DNA of 64,000 nt from assembly GCA_027886175.1 (NCBI GenBank), contig JAJNNQ010000137.1, forward strand, positions 2,918,001 through 2,982,000, in the 5' to 3' direction. The stretch comes from Phylloscopus collybita (Eukaryota > Chordata > Aves > Passeriformes > Phylloscopidae). Within the stretch, counting starts at the first letter, position 1, and each line of letters begins with the position of its first letter. The notes under the pieces are model-generated. The model did no database searches, was not told where the DNA came from, and saw nothing but the letters and a program-made list of their open reading frames with translations. The translations under genes and the position numbers were made by a program. Below are positions 1 to 12,112 of the stretch, in pieces.

Positions 1-227
1 GGAGTTCTGTGTTCTGGAGAGATTCTGTGACTTCCTGGGGTACAAGCTGTGACTTGAAATCAACACTGCTTTAAACTGTGCAGTTGTCTTGTCTTAGGGA
101 CAGGGAACTGTCTCCTCCTGTAGCTCTTAAGCTTTTGAAGTATTCATGGTCACAGTTCACAGAGCATCTGTAATTTGTCTACACAATCACTCCATCCAGT
201 GAGTTGGGTTTATTCTTTGACTTTCAG
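1..227 (+). other. RBM17: RBM17 intron (partial)
   Basis: Non-coding sequence that ends in a pyrimidine-rich stretch and the acceptor dinucleotide AG at 226-227, directly before the first visible RBM17 coding exon. The rest of the gene lies upstream of the window. I see no other feature here. Confidence 0.85.
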
Positions 228-326
228 AACATGGTCGGTGCTGGGGAGGTGGATGAAGACCTTGAAGTTGAAACTAAGGAAGAATGTGAGAAATATGGCA
301 AAGTTGGGAAATGTGTCATCTTTGAG
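228..326 (+). CDS. RBM17: RBM17 (SPF45) coding exon, third from last: start of the UHM domain
   Basis: RBM17/SPF45 is a nuclear splicing factor whose C-terminal U2AF-homology motif (UHM, an RRM variant) binds tryptophan-containing ligand motifs of SF1, U2AF65 and SF3B1 and influences alternative 3' splice-site choice. This exon encodes 33 residues, from Asn-Met-Val-Gly-Ala-Gly to Cys-Val-Ile-Phe-Glu. They include the acidic first UHM helix (Asp-Glu-Asp-Leu-Glu-Val-Glu) that contacts the ligand motif. The exon is bounded by ctttcag and gtaagg and is 99 nt, phase 0 to phase 0. The protein match to vertebrate SPF45 as I know it is nearly exact. Reading on past 326 reaches a stop only inside the intron, so the open frame to 410 is not the real exon end. 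Confidence 0.96.
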
Positions 327-640
327 GTAAGGGATAGTCTGTCTCTATTTTTGGCTGCTCTGAAAGTAAACTGGCCACTCATCCCTCACAACTGGAGTGT
401 TACTGCCTAAGAGGAGCATACATAGAAGACCTCTCAGGGTCCTTTACTGTGTTGGAATTCTGGATTTTCTGTATCTGTAAGATACAAGCTTCTAATAATA
501 GCAACTGTGCAAAACTCACTCGAGTATTGTATTTTTGGAACCTTTTTATTTTGCTCTTTCACTGCCTTTGTGAAGAACAGCAATTGAAAACCATGTTCTT
601 GCTGCTGTTCTAATGACTTGTGGTTTTTGGTTTGTTTCAG

Positions 641-713
641 ATCCCTGGTGCCCCTGATGATGAAGCTGTAAGAATATTTTTAGAGTTTGAACGGGTTGAA
701 TCTGCCATCAAAG
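641..713 (+). CDS. RBM17: RBM17 (SPF45) coding exon, second from last: UHM middle
   Basis: A 73-nt exon between tttgtttcag and gtagg. It encodes Ile-Pro-Gly-Ala-Pro-Asp-Asp-Glu through Val-Glu-Ser-Ala-Ile-Lys plus the first base of an Ala codon. It covers the second beta strand and second helix of the UHM. The phase (24 codons plus one base) fits both neighbours exactly. It is too short for an ORF scan and was found from splice sites and family identity. Confidence 0.96.
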
Positions 714-858
714 GTAGGATCCTAAACTGTGTCCTGTGAACCTCGGAGTTAACTTCTGCAGAGAGATTAAACAGTCTCACTGGTCAGGCTGTTTAGTTAA
801 AGAGATGTTTATTTTATTGGATTGCTTCTTGCTGATCTGCTTTTTGTTTCAATTCCAG

Positions 859-962
859 CTGTTGTGGATCTAAATGGAAGGTATTTTGGAGGCAGAGTGG
901 TGAAGGCTTGTTTCTACAACCTGGACAAGTTCAGAGTGCTGGATCTGGCGGAACAAGTTTGA
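859..962 (+). CDS. RBM17: RBM17 (SPF45) last coding exon with stop
   Basis: The final coding exon starts after aattccag and ends at TGA (960-962). It encodes Ala-Val-Val-Asp-Leu-Asn-Gly-Arg-Tyr-Phe-Gly-Gly through Leu-Ala-Glu-Gln-Val. The Arg-Tyr-Phe triplet is the R-X-F signature of UHM domains, which replaces normal RNA-binding residues and forms the ligand tryptophan pocket. With the two preceding exons it completes 91 C-terminal residues of a protein of about 400. No frameshift or lost residue is visible, so the gene looks intact at this end. Confidence 0.96.
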
Positions 963-1140
963 TTTTAAAAATCTAGCTCGAGGTGTCATTGTTTTGGCAA
1001 TCACGTTTTCAGCAGTAGGCTGGGAATGCAGAGGAGAAGAGTAGCTTTCCTAGCAGACTGGAAACAAGCCTCATTGAATGGATTTTACACATTCGTTGTG
1101 ACTTATGTTCTTTTGTAATATAAAGCCCTTTGAAAGTAAG
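963..1140 (+). terminator. RBM17: RBM17 3'UTR and poly(A) signal
   Basis: A short 3'UTR follows the stop. The best cleavage signal is the overlapping pair of variant hexamers AATATA (1117-1122) and TATAAA (1119-1124), followed within 30 nt by a GT-rich stretch (gtctgtgtggttttg, about 1148-1162). No canonical AATAAA lies between the stop and this point, so the mRNA end near 1140 is inferred. Confidence 0.7.
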
Positions 1141-4100
1141 ATTCACGTCTGTGTGGTTTTGAATTGCACATTTCTGCTCTCTGCTCTGGGGATCCTGGTT
1201 TGGTTTTTTTTGAGCTCTCAGGCGACTTTGCTCTGTTGAAAACCCACTGCTGAGGAGATGCTTTGTCTGTATTCCTGCTTTCTTTGTTCTGGTGCTTCAT
1301 CATGGAGTCCCTGTGCTGGATCCACAATAAGTATGAAGCTTTGGACAAGGACTGTGTGCTATGATCTTCTCTCCCCTGATGGTCTCTCCTAGAGTTAGAG
1401 CCTTGCTCTCCTGAGTCCTCATCTCTGCACACCAGTGATTTGGATCATTGGACAGTTGCAGCTGGGTTGTTCTCCTGACTCCAGGACAAAGCTTCTGTGC
1501 CAGAATGGAGACTAAAATAACAAGGATTGAGTCTGTCTTCACAGATCAAAAGAAAATCCATGCCTAATCCAGGGAAATGGAAAGAGGAGGGAATTTAATG
1601 GACTCTTGGCAGGAGCTCTGTGCTGTTGGGCATTCTGCTGGGAACATCCAGGGATAACAGATTTCAGGTCATTAGGTAGGGAGAAGGGAAACTCCTTCCT
1701 GTATCTGGCCAGCTGTCAGAATCCCACTCCTCTTAACTCACACATAGGCAACTAACTTGGTGTAATCATTCCAAACCTGGCATCTGCTCTTTCTGTTTAT
1801 ATTTCTGTATTTGAGGTCAAATACCATCAGGGTTAGGCTTTCTTTTTCTTTTGGGAAGCAGTGCCTGTGGAAGTTTTCAAAGTGGGAGGCCATGGAGGGA
1901 AGTTCTGAGGAAAATACGAAGAGTTGACAAACTAAACTCCTAAACACTACTACTCTTATTTTTAACTTGATGTAAAATAGTACACAGCTCTCTACTCCTG
2001 ATTTTATTTTTATGTTTGCTTTTTGTTTGGCAACAGTATGTGACAAAGAGTTGGCAAAAGGTGACCCTGCAATGGTGGCAGTTGTCTTTGTGCCCCATTG
2101 CACCCAGAATTGTGCAGATACTGAAGTGGCTGTGAGCCCTGAGGGCATTTTAGCTGTTTAAAAGCTGCTGCTGGATGTCTTCGTCCTGTTACACACACGG
2201 GCTGGGGGGAGGGGGGCACACCTGTAGTTCAATGCTGTGAATATCTCCAGTTCTTGCCCTTCTGCTGAGTTCTGGCTGCAGATTTCTATGACAAACCCTT
2301 GGGCCTTGTGTTTTGCTTATTTTGTCTGCTTCTGTTCCACCAACCTCTGTACAAACATTTGCTTGTAAAACAGAATTTTTTTTAAAAAAAAACCTGGTAT
2401 TTTACCTGCTGTGTGTTGGATTCCTTACTCTGTTCTTGTGTTGTGCAAGGCAGTCCCTCAGAGCTGGGCACTTCTGCATCACGAGCTGGCACTTTCTCTG
2501 ATCCACCCTCACTGCAGCAGAGGTGAAGAACAGGCCTGATGCCAAAACCACAGGACTTGGGGGCAAAAACAGAATCTAGATTCTGTTCCTGCTTCTGCTC
2601 TTCATTTTCTCTTTGACTTTGAGCAACACTTTAAGGCCTTTGCTGCTGTGTAGCAAAACAAAGAGATTAGCCTGGTATGAGTTAGCATAGGTTTGCTTGT
2701 AGCACTCAGGTAATTTGAGTGGCTGCTGTGGAAAGTTTAACCACTGGTAACAGATTGAGTGTGATCTGAACTTAGTTTGAAATATGACTTGGCTTTAAGC
2801 AATGTGATTTATTTATGGCTCTTATTTCAGCAAATACCTCTTGAGTGACTAGGCTGTAAGCATTTCCTGTGGTACACAGGCTGGTTTTTGTACCCTTAAC
2901 CAGCTGTTCTGCTTTTTAGCACCAGCTTCTGAGCCTCCAGTCTGGTAACTTGGAGGTTTTCCATTTGCTGAGAATGGCTTTATTGGCAGCTTTTGAACCA
3001 TTTCATTCTGAGAATCCTTACTGTGGTTGAAGACAGGAGTAAAGTTTATCCGTGAAAATGTAGGGAAGAGAGTTTGTTCATTTAGTACTTTGTGTAGGAG
3101 ATTCACGCTATAAATGAGGTGGTTTTTTGTACCATGGGGACACTGCAGCAAGCAAACCTGGAGCAGATCTACATCCCCAAAGTTCCATCTGTGTGCTGGG
3201 TGCTGTAAAAACACGTGACAGGGGAGCCAGGTGTGTCAGCAGGTGATGCAAAGAAACCTGCAGAGGTTCAGACACTGAGCTCTGTGATCAGACTTCAGTT
3301 GTCTCCTTAGCAGGAAGCATTTTTGCAAATGCACCTTCTCCCTGTTCTTCAGCACTCAGTGTGTTGGCTCAGACTTCCTCAGGCATGCCTTGAAAAATTT
3401 GGTTCTGAATATATTTCTCTGCTGGAGAATTGGCCTCCTCTGGACTCTTTCCACTGACTTCTATTTCTAGTCATTTCTCAAATAACTTTTTATCTGACAC
3501 CTCCAGCTCTTCCTGCTTACACATCCCTTTTTCTCCTCTGTTTCATCTGTGCCCTTTCCAAAGGCTCAGCAGCACTTAATTTGGAGCTCTTTGCAGCTAC
3601 CAAGTTTTATTTGGTGGTTTGTCATTACACCCTGGAAATTGTGCAGCCACCTCATTCTGTGATATGTACGTATGTGGTGACTGGTCTGAAGCAAAAATAT
3701 TTTTGTTTCTCTTTTTGTGTGGTGCCCCAAAAGGTTCTGGTTTCACAGAAAGTGAAGAGGATGATGAGCTGTTAAGAACATTTACCTTACTGGCAGTGCA
3801 GGATTGGTTCTGGTGCTTCAGGTGAAGCACTGGGTGTTTTTCAGGTATGATCTCCTAAATTTAAGCTTTAATTCCTTGGCTTAAGCACCTGTGTAAAGGC
3901 TGTGATTCCCTAATGCAATGAATAACTGCATCTCCTCTTGGGCTAAGTATGAACTGTTCATTGCTTCTGGGAATTCAGATTAGATACCTGCTTAGAGAGA
4001 TTTGAGTGTCATGAAGCCACCAGGAAGCTGACAGGGACGTGTAGGACGTGTCAGCCCGGAGCTGAATGAGATGCCTGGTGCATTAACAACCCTGAGGTCT

Positions 4101-5049
4101 TAAGAAGAGGGATTTGCTCAGTGGCATCACCATTTGCTGCCTTGTTCTCCTCCTAATTCAGAACACTGGCTACTATTTTAATAGTGGGGATTTAGTGACT
4201 TGATTACTTTCCTAATTGTTAAAACCCCAAGGTGTTGTTGCTGAGCAGCAGCAGCTATTTCAGAGCCCATCATTAAGCACATAGGTTATGATTTACTTCC
4301 TCACCTGCACTGTTCTGCACTTCACCTATGCTGACTTTCACCTGTCAGTTTATCACTTTGCCTGCTCGGTGTCAGACTAAAATCTGATGTGAGATGGAGC
4401 TTGCAGGGAACATTTCTGCCATTACTATTGTCAAAATCCTACATTTGTTTTGCCGCTGTTACATGAAACGTGAGAGTTCTTGCCCTGAAGAACTTTCTGT
4501 CTGAGTAGCCAGGAAGGGAGGGAGGCAGGCACAAGAAATACCTTGCCCAAGGACATGCAGAAGGTGGTTTGGAGAGCTGGGATTACACCCTATTCCCCTG
4601 TACTTGCAACTCTGCAACCAAAACCCACGTTCCTGGTGGAGCTGCTTTTTATTGTGGCAACAGAAAATGGTAAAATCTCTTAGCCTTGAGCTTTGGATTC
4701 TGAAGCAAGTTCAGGAGGAGATTTAATTCATGTGCTGCAGTCTGAGGTTACTGCTTAGGAGGGGCTCATCTGAAACCAAGCTCCTGTGGGAGATTTGAGT
4801 GTGTCAGGGTATTTCACCCTTCTGTGCAAGAGAAAATATGTGTTGTAACCTCATACAGTCTTCTTAAAGAAAGGAAGACAAATATGGAAGGTTTCAAAGA
4901 GGATCTTAAACTCTCAGATCCTTCTTGCTCCACAAAGAGAAGTCTAACGGGGGAGTGAGAACTTGCAGTCCTCACAGCACTTGGTGCAAGAGGCCCTGAG
5001 CAAGGCTAAGATTCCCCCTATGTTACATTGAATTAAATCCCATGTTCAT
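1141..5049. other. RBM17-PFKFB3 intergenic DNA, mostly unannotated
   Basis: Single-copy-looking DNA without any convincing exon. Open frames are short, lack family resemblance and are not framed by good splice sites. The only repeat suspected here is the MIR-like stretch near 4535-4620. Confidence 0.7.
4535..4620 (-). repeat. Possible MIR-type ancient SINE relic
   Basis: The stretch reading ttgcccaaggacatgcag, then agctgggattacaccc, matches the antisense of the MIR core (the region after the internal promoter) as I remember it. MIR copies are old and shared among amniotes. The match is partial and divergent. Confidence 0.45.
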
Positions 5050-5560
5050 GCCTGGGATTGCTTCTTCTTAGCTACAGGACTTGGCACTTCTCATTGAGTT
5101 CCATGATGTTCTGCCAGCCTCTTCCCAGGCTGCCCAGGTCCCTGTGGGTGGCAGCATGACCCCCTGAGGTAGCTGCCACTCCTCCCAGTCTGTGGGATCT
5201 GCAGATTTGCTTTAATGAAGGGGTTAAAGAGGGCAGGACCCAGCATTGACCCCTGGAGTTCACCTACAGCTCCTGGCCTCCAGCCTGACCCTGAGCCACT
5301 GAGCACAGGTCCCAGGCACTCAGACAGTTTTTGGTGTCTGCTCCTGCAGCTTCAAGAGCTTCTTTGTGAGGAGGATCTTACAGATGGCAGTGTTTGGAAG
5401 TCTTACAGAAGTCCAGGTAGACAGAACCCACAGCTCTCCTCTGCCAGGCCAGTCTTTCATTGTGAAAGGTTAAGCTGGGCAAGCATGACTTCCCCTCAGT
5501 GAATCCAAGCTGACTGTTGCTGATTTTCTTGTCATTCACAAAAGCAGTGTTAGATTAGCT
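5050..5560 (-). repeat. CR1 LINE fragment, antisense, reverse-transcriptase end
   Basis: About 500 bp reads like the complement of the 3' part of a CR1 ORF2. Recognisable phrases are the 'aggtccctgtgggtggcagcatga', 'gacccctggagttcac', 'tggcctccagcctgaccctg' and 'aagcatgacttcccctcagtgaatccaagctg' segments, in the order seen in chicken CR1. It is diverged and carries no open frame. Confidence 0.85.
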
Positions 5561-6337
5561 ACCAATCCACAGTTGTAGAAATTATTTAAAGTTCTCTAAA
5601 AACTGGAAGAGAGCAAGAACATTCACACAGCTGAGGTCTATATATGGATGCACCTGGCACTGGTAATGTGTTCCTAGCTAGGTGCAAAACTAACCCTATT
5701 CCTTTTCCCAAAAAAAAGCAGGAGCTGCTTGTGATCATGGAGGAGTTAGTGTTGCTTACAAGCACTTTCTGTCACAGTGAGTTCAGTCTGTAAATGGTTG
5801 AGTCCTTAGGGGAATTTCTGCCTTTAGGTGATGAGGCAGTTGTCCTTAAAGACAAACAGGGATTGAGTGTGTCTAGCAGTGTGTGCTCTGTTAATTTGCT
5901 GTCGCTGAGCAATGAGAGGACACAGCCAGGAGATTTGGATTCTTGCTGTGCTGCTCTGGGGAGATGTAGGTTCTTCATAGATGGATTTGGAAGTAGCACC
6001 TGGGCTTGGGAATTTTTTTTTGGTGTGTCCTATAGACAGCACTTTCAATAAAAGACTTCCCTCTTGCCCTGTGATGCTGTGATTTTATTCGAAGTGCAGA
6101 GCAGTTAAAGAGCAATCCCAGTGCCTTTATCACCCATCAGCTTGGCTTATCCTCACACATCACCACTGGCTTCTGGTTGTGGCTGTAGAAGGCACTTTTG
6201 AAGTCAAGCTGGAGATGATCAGGCAGCTCCTGGCAGGACACGTGGCCCTTGACTTTGTGTTTAATATGTGAACACAGCTGTTTCTTACCTTTGATGTAGT
6301 TTAGAGGATGAATTCATCTGCTTGGCCTTGTTTTGAA

Positions 6338-6450
6338 TCATCAAATCATAGAATGGTTTGGATTGTAAGGGATCTCAAAGACCATCTAGTTCCAAACCCC
6401 TGCCATGGGCAGAGACACTTTCCACTAGATCAGGTTGTTCAAAAATCAAC
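6338..6450 (-). repeat. CR1 LINE 3' end, antisense
   Basis: Starts with the inverted CR1 tail (atcatagaatggtttgg), followed by 'gatctcaaagaccatctagtt' and 'tgccatgggcagagacactttccactagatcaggttg', a classic avian CR1 3' terminus in reverse orientation. It is truncated after about 110 bp. Confidence 0.88.
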
Positions 6451-9124
6451 CTTTTCCTCAAAATACTTTAGTGACATTTCCTGCTTCACAGAGAACATCA
6501 GTATTTTTTAAGGATACAAAACCTGGTAATTATATGAGTTGCTCATAACATCAGCCAGAGCTGACAGACCTCAGCCCCTGGGCAGTAATCATAGATACTC
6601 ATGCCTTATGTCAGGAGCAGTAAAGTAGTAGCTGCTCTGTTCTCCTCTTCACTGAAGGATTTATTAACTCTGAAACCTTTTCTAAATGAATGCTTGGGTT
6701 GATAAGATTGCCTTTCTCTTTCTGCACCTCAGTGGGTTACAAGTGCTGCTTGCCTTGAATGTCCAGTGTGATTTTATCTCCTATTTACTGCAAAAAATAC
6801 TTAGTGCCACTCGAGGTACAACTCAGCCAGCTAGTGGCAAGGAGAAAAAAAATGCTGTGAAGTCTGCAGGACTTTTAACTGCTGGACAAAAAGGTGGGCA
6901 AACCTAAAGTCTTTCACTTCTGTTTCTGAAGAGAGAGAATGAATGACAAAGTCCCTGTCTGTGTGCCTGTGTTTGGTACTTTAACTGTGCAGGAGCTGAC
7001 AATAAACACAAATGTGATCCTGTTGTCAGTTGTGCTCCTTTAGGGATCTTGCTGCCTCTTTCCTCAGGTTCAGGGGCTGGGTCTTGCTGGTGGCTTCTTG
7101 TACACAGGTACAAACAAACACAGCCTTCCATGTCAGTAAGCAAATCCTGTTTGAATGGGGAGGGGGATGGATGCTGAAAAGGAAAAGGTGCAATGGAAGA
7201 ACAGGTATGAAAGCCAAAGGAAACGTTCTGTAAGTTGAAGAAGGGGCAGTGTGTGTATGTCCCTGCAGAGGTTTCCTCTCCTACCCCGATTCCTGATCCC
7301 TGCTGAGCTCATGGTTGTGGCTTTATGGCTTATTCTCTTTTCTTTTTGGCATCAGGAAATTGGGAAATCCCAGAGCACGGGGTTGTTAGTACAGAAATGT
7401 AAAAACACAGCCTTATGTCTTGTGTCCAAACAAATGTCTGGTGTCCAAACAACATTACCCACCCCAGGATTTCAGCCCCATAGCTGTAGGAATCAGGGAG
7501 TAGGGCACAAATGTCCTGCACCCCCCAGGCTCTGTCTCCCATGCAGGACATCCCCCTGCCCTGCTTTGGCAGCCCCAGTAATTGCAGCACGTGCTTAAAG
7601 CCCAAAACAACCCCAGCTCAATGGAAAACAAGATCTTTCCCAGGAAGGTGCCTAACCCTTTCCTCTCTTCTCTCCTGCTTCTTATCCCTTCTCTGTCAAG
7701 TGCAGGGTTGGTTTTTTTTCAAAGCACCTTTTAAGCATCTTGCCACTTCACAGCCCTTGAGTTGTTTTTCCTCTCCCAGTCTTTATGGTGTTGATCTCTG
7801 GCCTCCATTTGAGAGCTTGCAGCAAGTCAACAGCTCAGGAATCCACATGGCCCTGCCAAGACAAAGGTCTTCCATCATTGTGGGTTTCTCCACCTTCTGC
7901 CACAGGCAGAAAGCTGGGCAGCACTTCTGGACTTCTCTGCTTTGAACTTGTAAAACTTGCACAGCAACTGTGAACCAGAACTCAAATGATACTCTGGCAA
8001 AACACACCGAGCTCCTCTTGGGAGGATGGAAAGGGAAAACTGGTGGGGTTTTGTGTTTTTCCACTTTGAGAAAGTGCTGGGTTTGTGCAGCTGAAGTGAT
8101 GCAGTTACCACCGGGAGAGGATGTGAGCTGGAGCAATTCCAGGTGTCTTGTCTTCCCTCTTTGTAGGAAGGGAGGTTGCACTTGAACAGCAAAATTTAAA
8201 GACCTTTCCAGGGAAATATCCTGTGGCAACGAAGTGTACTCAAACTGGGGCTCAGAGATTTGCTTCAAGCACAAATTTCAGAGGAAGATCCATCTCCCAG
8301 TTACAGCCCTGCCCATCAGCCCATATGACACAACACCACTGCATCCAAAGACTGTCCCAGAAGTATCACATTCACCTGCAAGGACTCAGCTCTTCTGAGG
8401 AAGTCAGGAATTTAGGGATAATAAGGAAATTAAGTTTTGAAAATATCTTCAGCTATCAAATACTAGTCAAGTTACTTCTCCTTCCTTCACTTGGATTTCT
8501 ACCTGATCATTTAGAAGTGCTTTGTTTTATTTCTATCCAGCAGGCTGATTTATTCATGGGCAAAGCCTGATGGTTTTTATTTTTCCTGCAGTGTTGGGGA
8601 ACATAAAAGCCAGGAAACTTGAGGCTACTATCAGCATTTATGCTAAATAATAATGGTGTTGGCATAATAAAATCAATACATCCTTTTTTATTTTTCCTGT
8701 TTTAAAAACAGGGGGAGTTGACTGCATGGCAAGAATTTGCCTCAGCAAGCCTGGACTGTGTGAAATAGAATTGATTATCTGTCCCTCTTGATGCATCAGA
8801 TGAAGGATGCAGATGTTTCTCCAAATGTGACATTTCCTCTTCAAAGCCAGGTGGATGTGTGGTAGCAGTTCAAAGCCACAGAAATCAATGGAAAAGAGAA
8901 GGAGAATTTCCTGCACGGAAAGAGCAAAATCAAATTTAGAAACCTGCTGGAGCTGGCAGCAGCAGAGAAGCTGGGAAGGTTTGTCCCTGACAGCTGCAGT
9001 AACTACTGCCTGCAGATCACTCCTGGGAAACCCTCTCCAGTTTTTTTCTCTCCAAAACCCAAAAGCTGAAAACTGTGCAGAACAGGAGACTGGGACCTGG
9101 AGCTGGGATCTGTGACCAGGACCA
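6451..9124. other. Intergenic DNA, nothing recognised
   Basis: No exon, RNA gene or repeat family recognised on either strand. Open frames here are short and overlap one another on opposite strands. Confidence 0.6.
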
Positions 9125-9133
9125 AGAGTACCT

Positions 9134-9395
9134 GGTCACGAAATGGTTTGGGTTAGAAGGGGCCCTAAAGATCATCTCATTCCAACACCTTCCACTACCC
9201 CAGGTTGCTCCAAGCCCCATCCAGCCTGGCCTTGGACACTTCCAGGGATCCACAGCTTCTCTGGGCACCCTGTGCCAGGGCCTCACCACCCTCCCAGAGA
9301 AGATTTTTTTCCTAATCTCTAATCTAACCCTGCCCTCTGTCAGTTTAAAGCCATTCCTCCTTGTCCTAAGTCTTTGACCTGCATCTCTAATCCAA
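9134..9395 (-). repeat. CR1 LINE 3' end, antisense
   Basis: About 260 bp of CR1 3' region in reverse orientation: 'aaatggtttgggttagaag', 'aagatcatctcattccaac', 'ccaggttgctccaagccccatcc', 'ggcaccctgtgccagggcctcaccaccct', then the 'ccttgtcctaagtc' segment. It is longer and better preserved than the 6338 copy. Confidence 0.9.
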
Positions 9396-10384
9396 TCTTG
9401 TCTCCACACCTTTATAGACACCTAATCTCTGTGATATGAAGATGCCAGCACTAATGCCAGAGGTTAACAAAAGTGATCCCTCTAGGTCAGGCTGCAAGGG
9501 GGAGATTGGCTGTAAACTCTCCAAAAGCTCATTGTTCCCAGCCCTTCCTGCATCTTTAAGCCCTGATGACCTGGTTGTGCTGCCTGCTCTCCCAGCAGGA
9601 CCAGGCCACCAGCCTCTCTGCACCTTTCCCCTGCTCAATTTGCAAGGCTGAAGCATCAGGCTGGTGATCAGCACGTGGGGAGAGCTCGCTGTGAGAAAGG
9701 GAGCTGGGTACCAGTGTCTGCTGCAGTGTGGGAGGATCAGCAAGGGCCTTGAAAACAAACCTGGGCATGGGCTGAAAGCAGAAGTGTCATGGTCAGTGCC
9801 TGGTCACTGCAGTGTGACCTTGGAGATTGCCTGAGGTGTGACCACAGCAGCTCAGCCAGAGAACAGCTGAGCAGTGGGGAAAAGGGGCTGATAGAGAAAG
9901 CAGGACCTTCAGGAGATGTGTAGCCCAGGGCAGGAGGAGGAGGAGAGCCTGCCTGAGCACTCAGACATTTTATAAAAGGACAAAACAGAACTTTGCAAGC
10001 CAGATCAATCATGTAAGCAAGTCCCCCGGTGTACCCAGCGCCAGCAATTCCCAGCACCCTCATCTTCCTTGGGTTTGTGCCATGCAAGTCATTCCAGAGT
10101 TATAAATATTTCAAAGGAGCTGTTTGCATTCTTATTTGCTTGTAGAGTACAAGCCTTGCAGTGAAGGAGATCCCCGTGATTGCTCCTCAGGCTGAAAGCA
10201 CTGACATTCCTGTCTCACACTGCTCCCACCCATTATCTCACTACCTGGGAAGGGAACAGTTCAATACTGATTTCCTGGCTGGGAATGCTCATTTCATCCC
10301 TGTGCCCCTTGATGCAAAGCCTGGTTGTGCACACAGATGGATTCAGTGCAAGGTGGGGAAGGCAAATTAAATCTCCATCCCGGA

Positions 10385-10625
10385 TAAAGAGCTTTTTCTG
10401 GGCTTAAGGATGAAGTTGAAGGAAATATTCTTCCCTATGAGGGTGGTGAGGCCCTGGCACAGGTTGCCCAGAGAAGCTGTGGCTGCCCCTGGATCCCTGG
10501 AAGTGTCCAAGGCCAGGTTGGAGGGGGCTGGAGCACCCTGGGATAATGGAAGGTGTCCCTGCCCATGGCAGGGGATCTGGAACTAGATTGTCTTTAAGAT
10601 CCTTTCCAACCCAAACTTTTCCATG
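10385..10625 (+). repeat. CR1 LINE 3' end, sense
   Basis: Sense-oriented CR1 terminus: 'ggtgaggccctggcacaggttgcccagagaagctgtgg', 'aaggccaggttggagggg' and 'aaggtgtccctgcccatggcagggg', ending in 'tcctttccaacccaaac'. The final octamer microsatellite is eroded. Confidence 0.9.
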
Positions 10626-11094
10626 TTTCTGTGAAATATGGGTTTTAAACCTGTGAGACAGGGAAAAGGACCCTTTGCTGGATCAGTTCTAACTACACAT
10701 TTCCCCCTAATTAATTTAATGTAGTCATTAAGTTATGCTTTTGTTCCCTTTGGAGACACCTTCGTACAGGACATGGCTGGGAAAGCTGGTAGCAACCACT
10801 GAGGCTCCAAGTGCCTCTCCCACAGAAAGCTGGACTTGTGAAGATCTCAGGCAGCTTTCTGGACCATCCCTCAGCCCTGAGGCTCGATCAGTGCTGGCTG
10901 AAACCCTTCCCACCATGTTTGCTCAACATGTTCTCAAAACCTCCAGTGGTGCTGAGCCACTGCCACCCTCTCTGGCCATGCAGCCTGGCATTTGTGCTCT
11001 GCCAGGAGGAGAGATGCTCTGATTTCACCATCCTAGACCAGAGCTTGCTTAGCTTCATCTAAATCTTGTTTTGGGACCAGCTTGATTCTCAGGT

Positions 11095-11370
11095 TTTGGG
11101 GTGGTTTTTTTGTTTATTTTTGTTTGTTTGTTTTGTTTGTGGGTTTTTTTGGTTTTTGTTGTTTTTGTTTTGTGGGGTTTTTGTTTTTGTTTTGTGGGTT
11201 TGTTTGTTTGGGGTTTTTTGTGTGGTTGTTGTTTTTGGGGGGGGGTTGTTGTTGGGGTTTTTTTTGTTTTGTTTTTTGGGGGGTTGGTGGTTGGTTGGTT
11301 GGTTGGTTGGTGTTTTTGTGGGTGTTTGTTTGTTCTTGGTTTTTGGTTTTGCTTTTTTTTTTTTTTTAAT
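11095..11370. repeat. T/G-only low-complexity tract (about 275 bp)
   Basis: The + strand is almost exclusively T and G: runs of T separated by single G or by G runs up to ten, including a (GGTT)n patch near 11283-11310. Three long overlapping open frames of Phe, Gly, Val, Leu and Trp result purely from this composition and are not genes. Confidence 0.9.
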
Positions 11371-11865
11371 TATTCCTGTTTTCACTTGTAAGTCGTTCTT
11401 TCTAGATGCCAAACAGAAATGCTGTTGAACTGTGAGTAAGGGGTGAAGATCCTCGTACACCAGAAAACCCCAGAAACTATGTTTGAAGTCTTCTCTGCTT
11501 ATTTAAATTGCCTGGCACCACTGAGATGCCTGAGGTGCTGTCTGTGGGTGAAACCCAACAGTATCTGATACAGGGAATGATGCTCTGACTCCTGTGGTGG
11601 CCTTGGCTGGAGCTTGGAAGCTGCTGTCTGCAATTTCCTGGAAAAGCAGAGGTATGGAGACCAAGGATGGTCCCATCTGAGATCTTTCTGGGTCAGTGCA
11701 CAGAATAACTGGAGCAAATCCCAGGGCAAGGACCTGGTGACAGAAGCACCTTAATGGGGACCTGAACCATCATCCTCTAATACAGGCTTTGGGCACTACT
11801 ATGAAACTCTGGGATGTTCCTACTGGGAAGGTTTGGGAATTTTCCAGGCAAGATCAGTGTTGGAA

Positions 11866-12112
11866 AAAACAAAAACAAAAACAGAAACAAAAACAAAAAC
11901 AAAAACAAAAACAAAAACAAACAAAAACACCAAACAAAACCAAAAAACCCGAACAAACAAAAAAAAAACCACACAACAAAAAACCCCACCAAAAAGACAA
12001 CCAAAAAAACAAAACAAAAAACCCCCACCAAAAACTAACCAAACAAAAATCCTACACCACCAAAAACAAACAAACAAAATCCTACACCACCAAAAACAAA
12101 CAAACAAATCTG
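11866..12112. repeat. A/C-only low-complexity tract with (CAAAAA)n and a 30-bp tandem duplication
   Basis: The + strand is almost only A and C. It begins with about nine near-perfect CAAAAA units (11870-11930) and ends with two copies of a 30-bp unit (12049-12078 and 12079-12108) containing tcctacaccacc. The Lys/Asn/Gln/Thr frames across it are composition artefacts. Confidence 0.9.
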
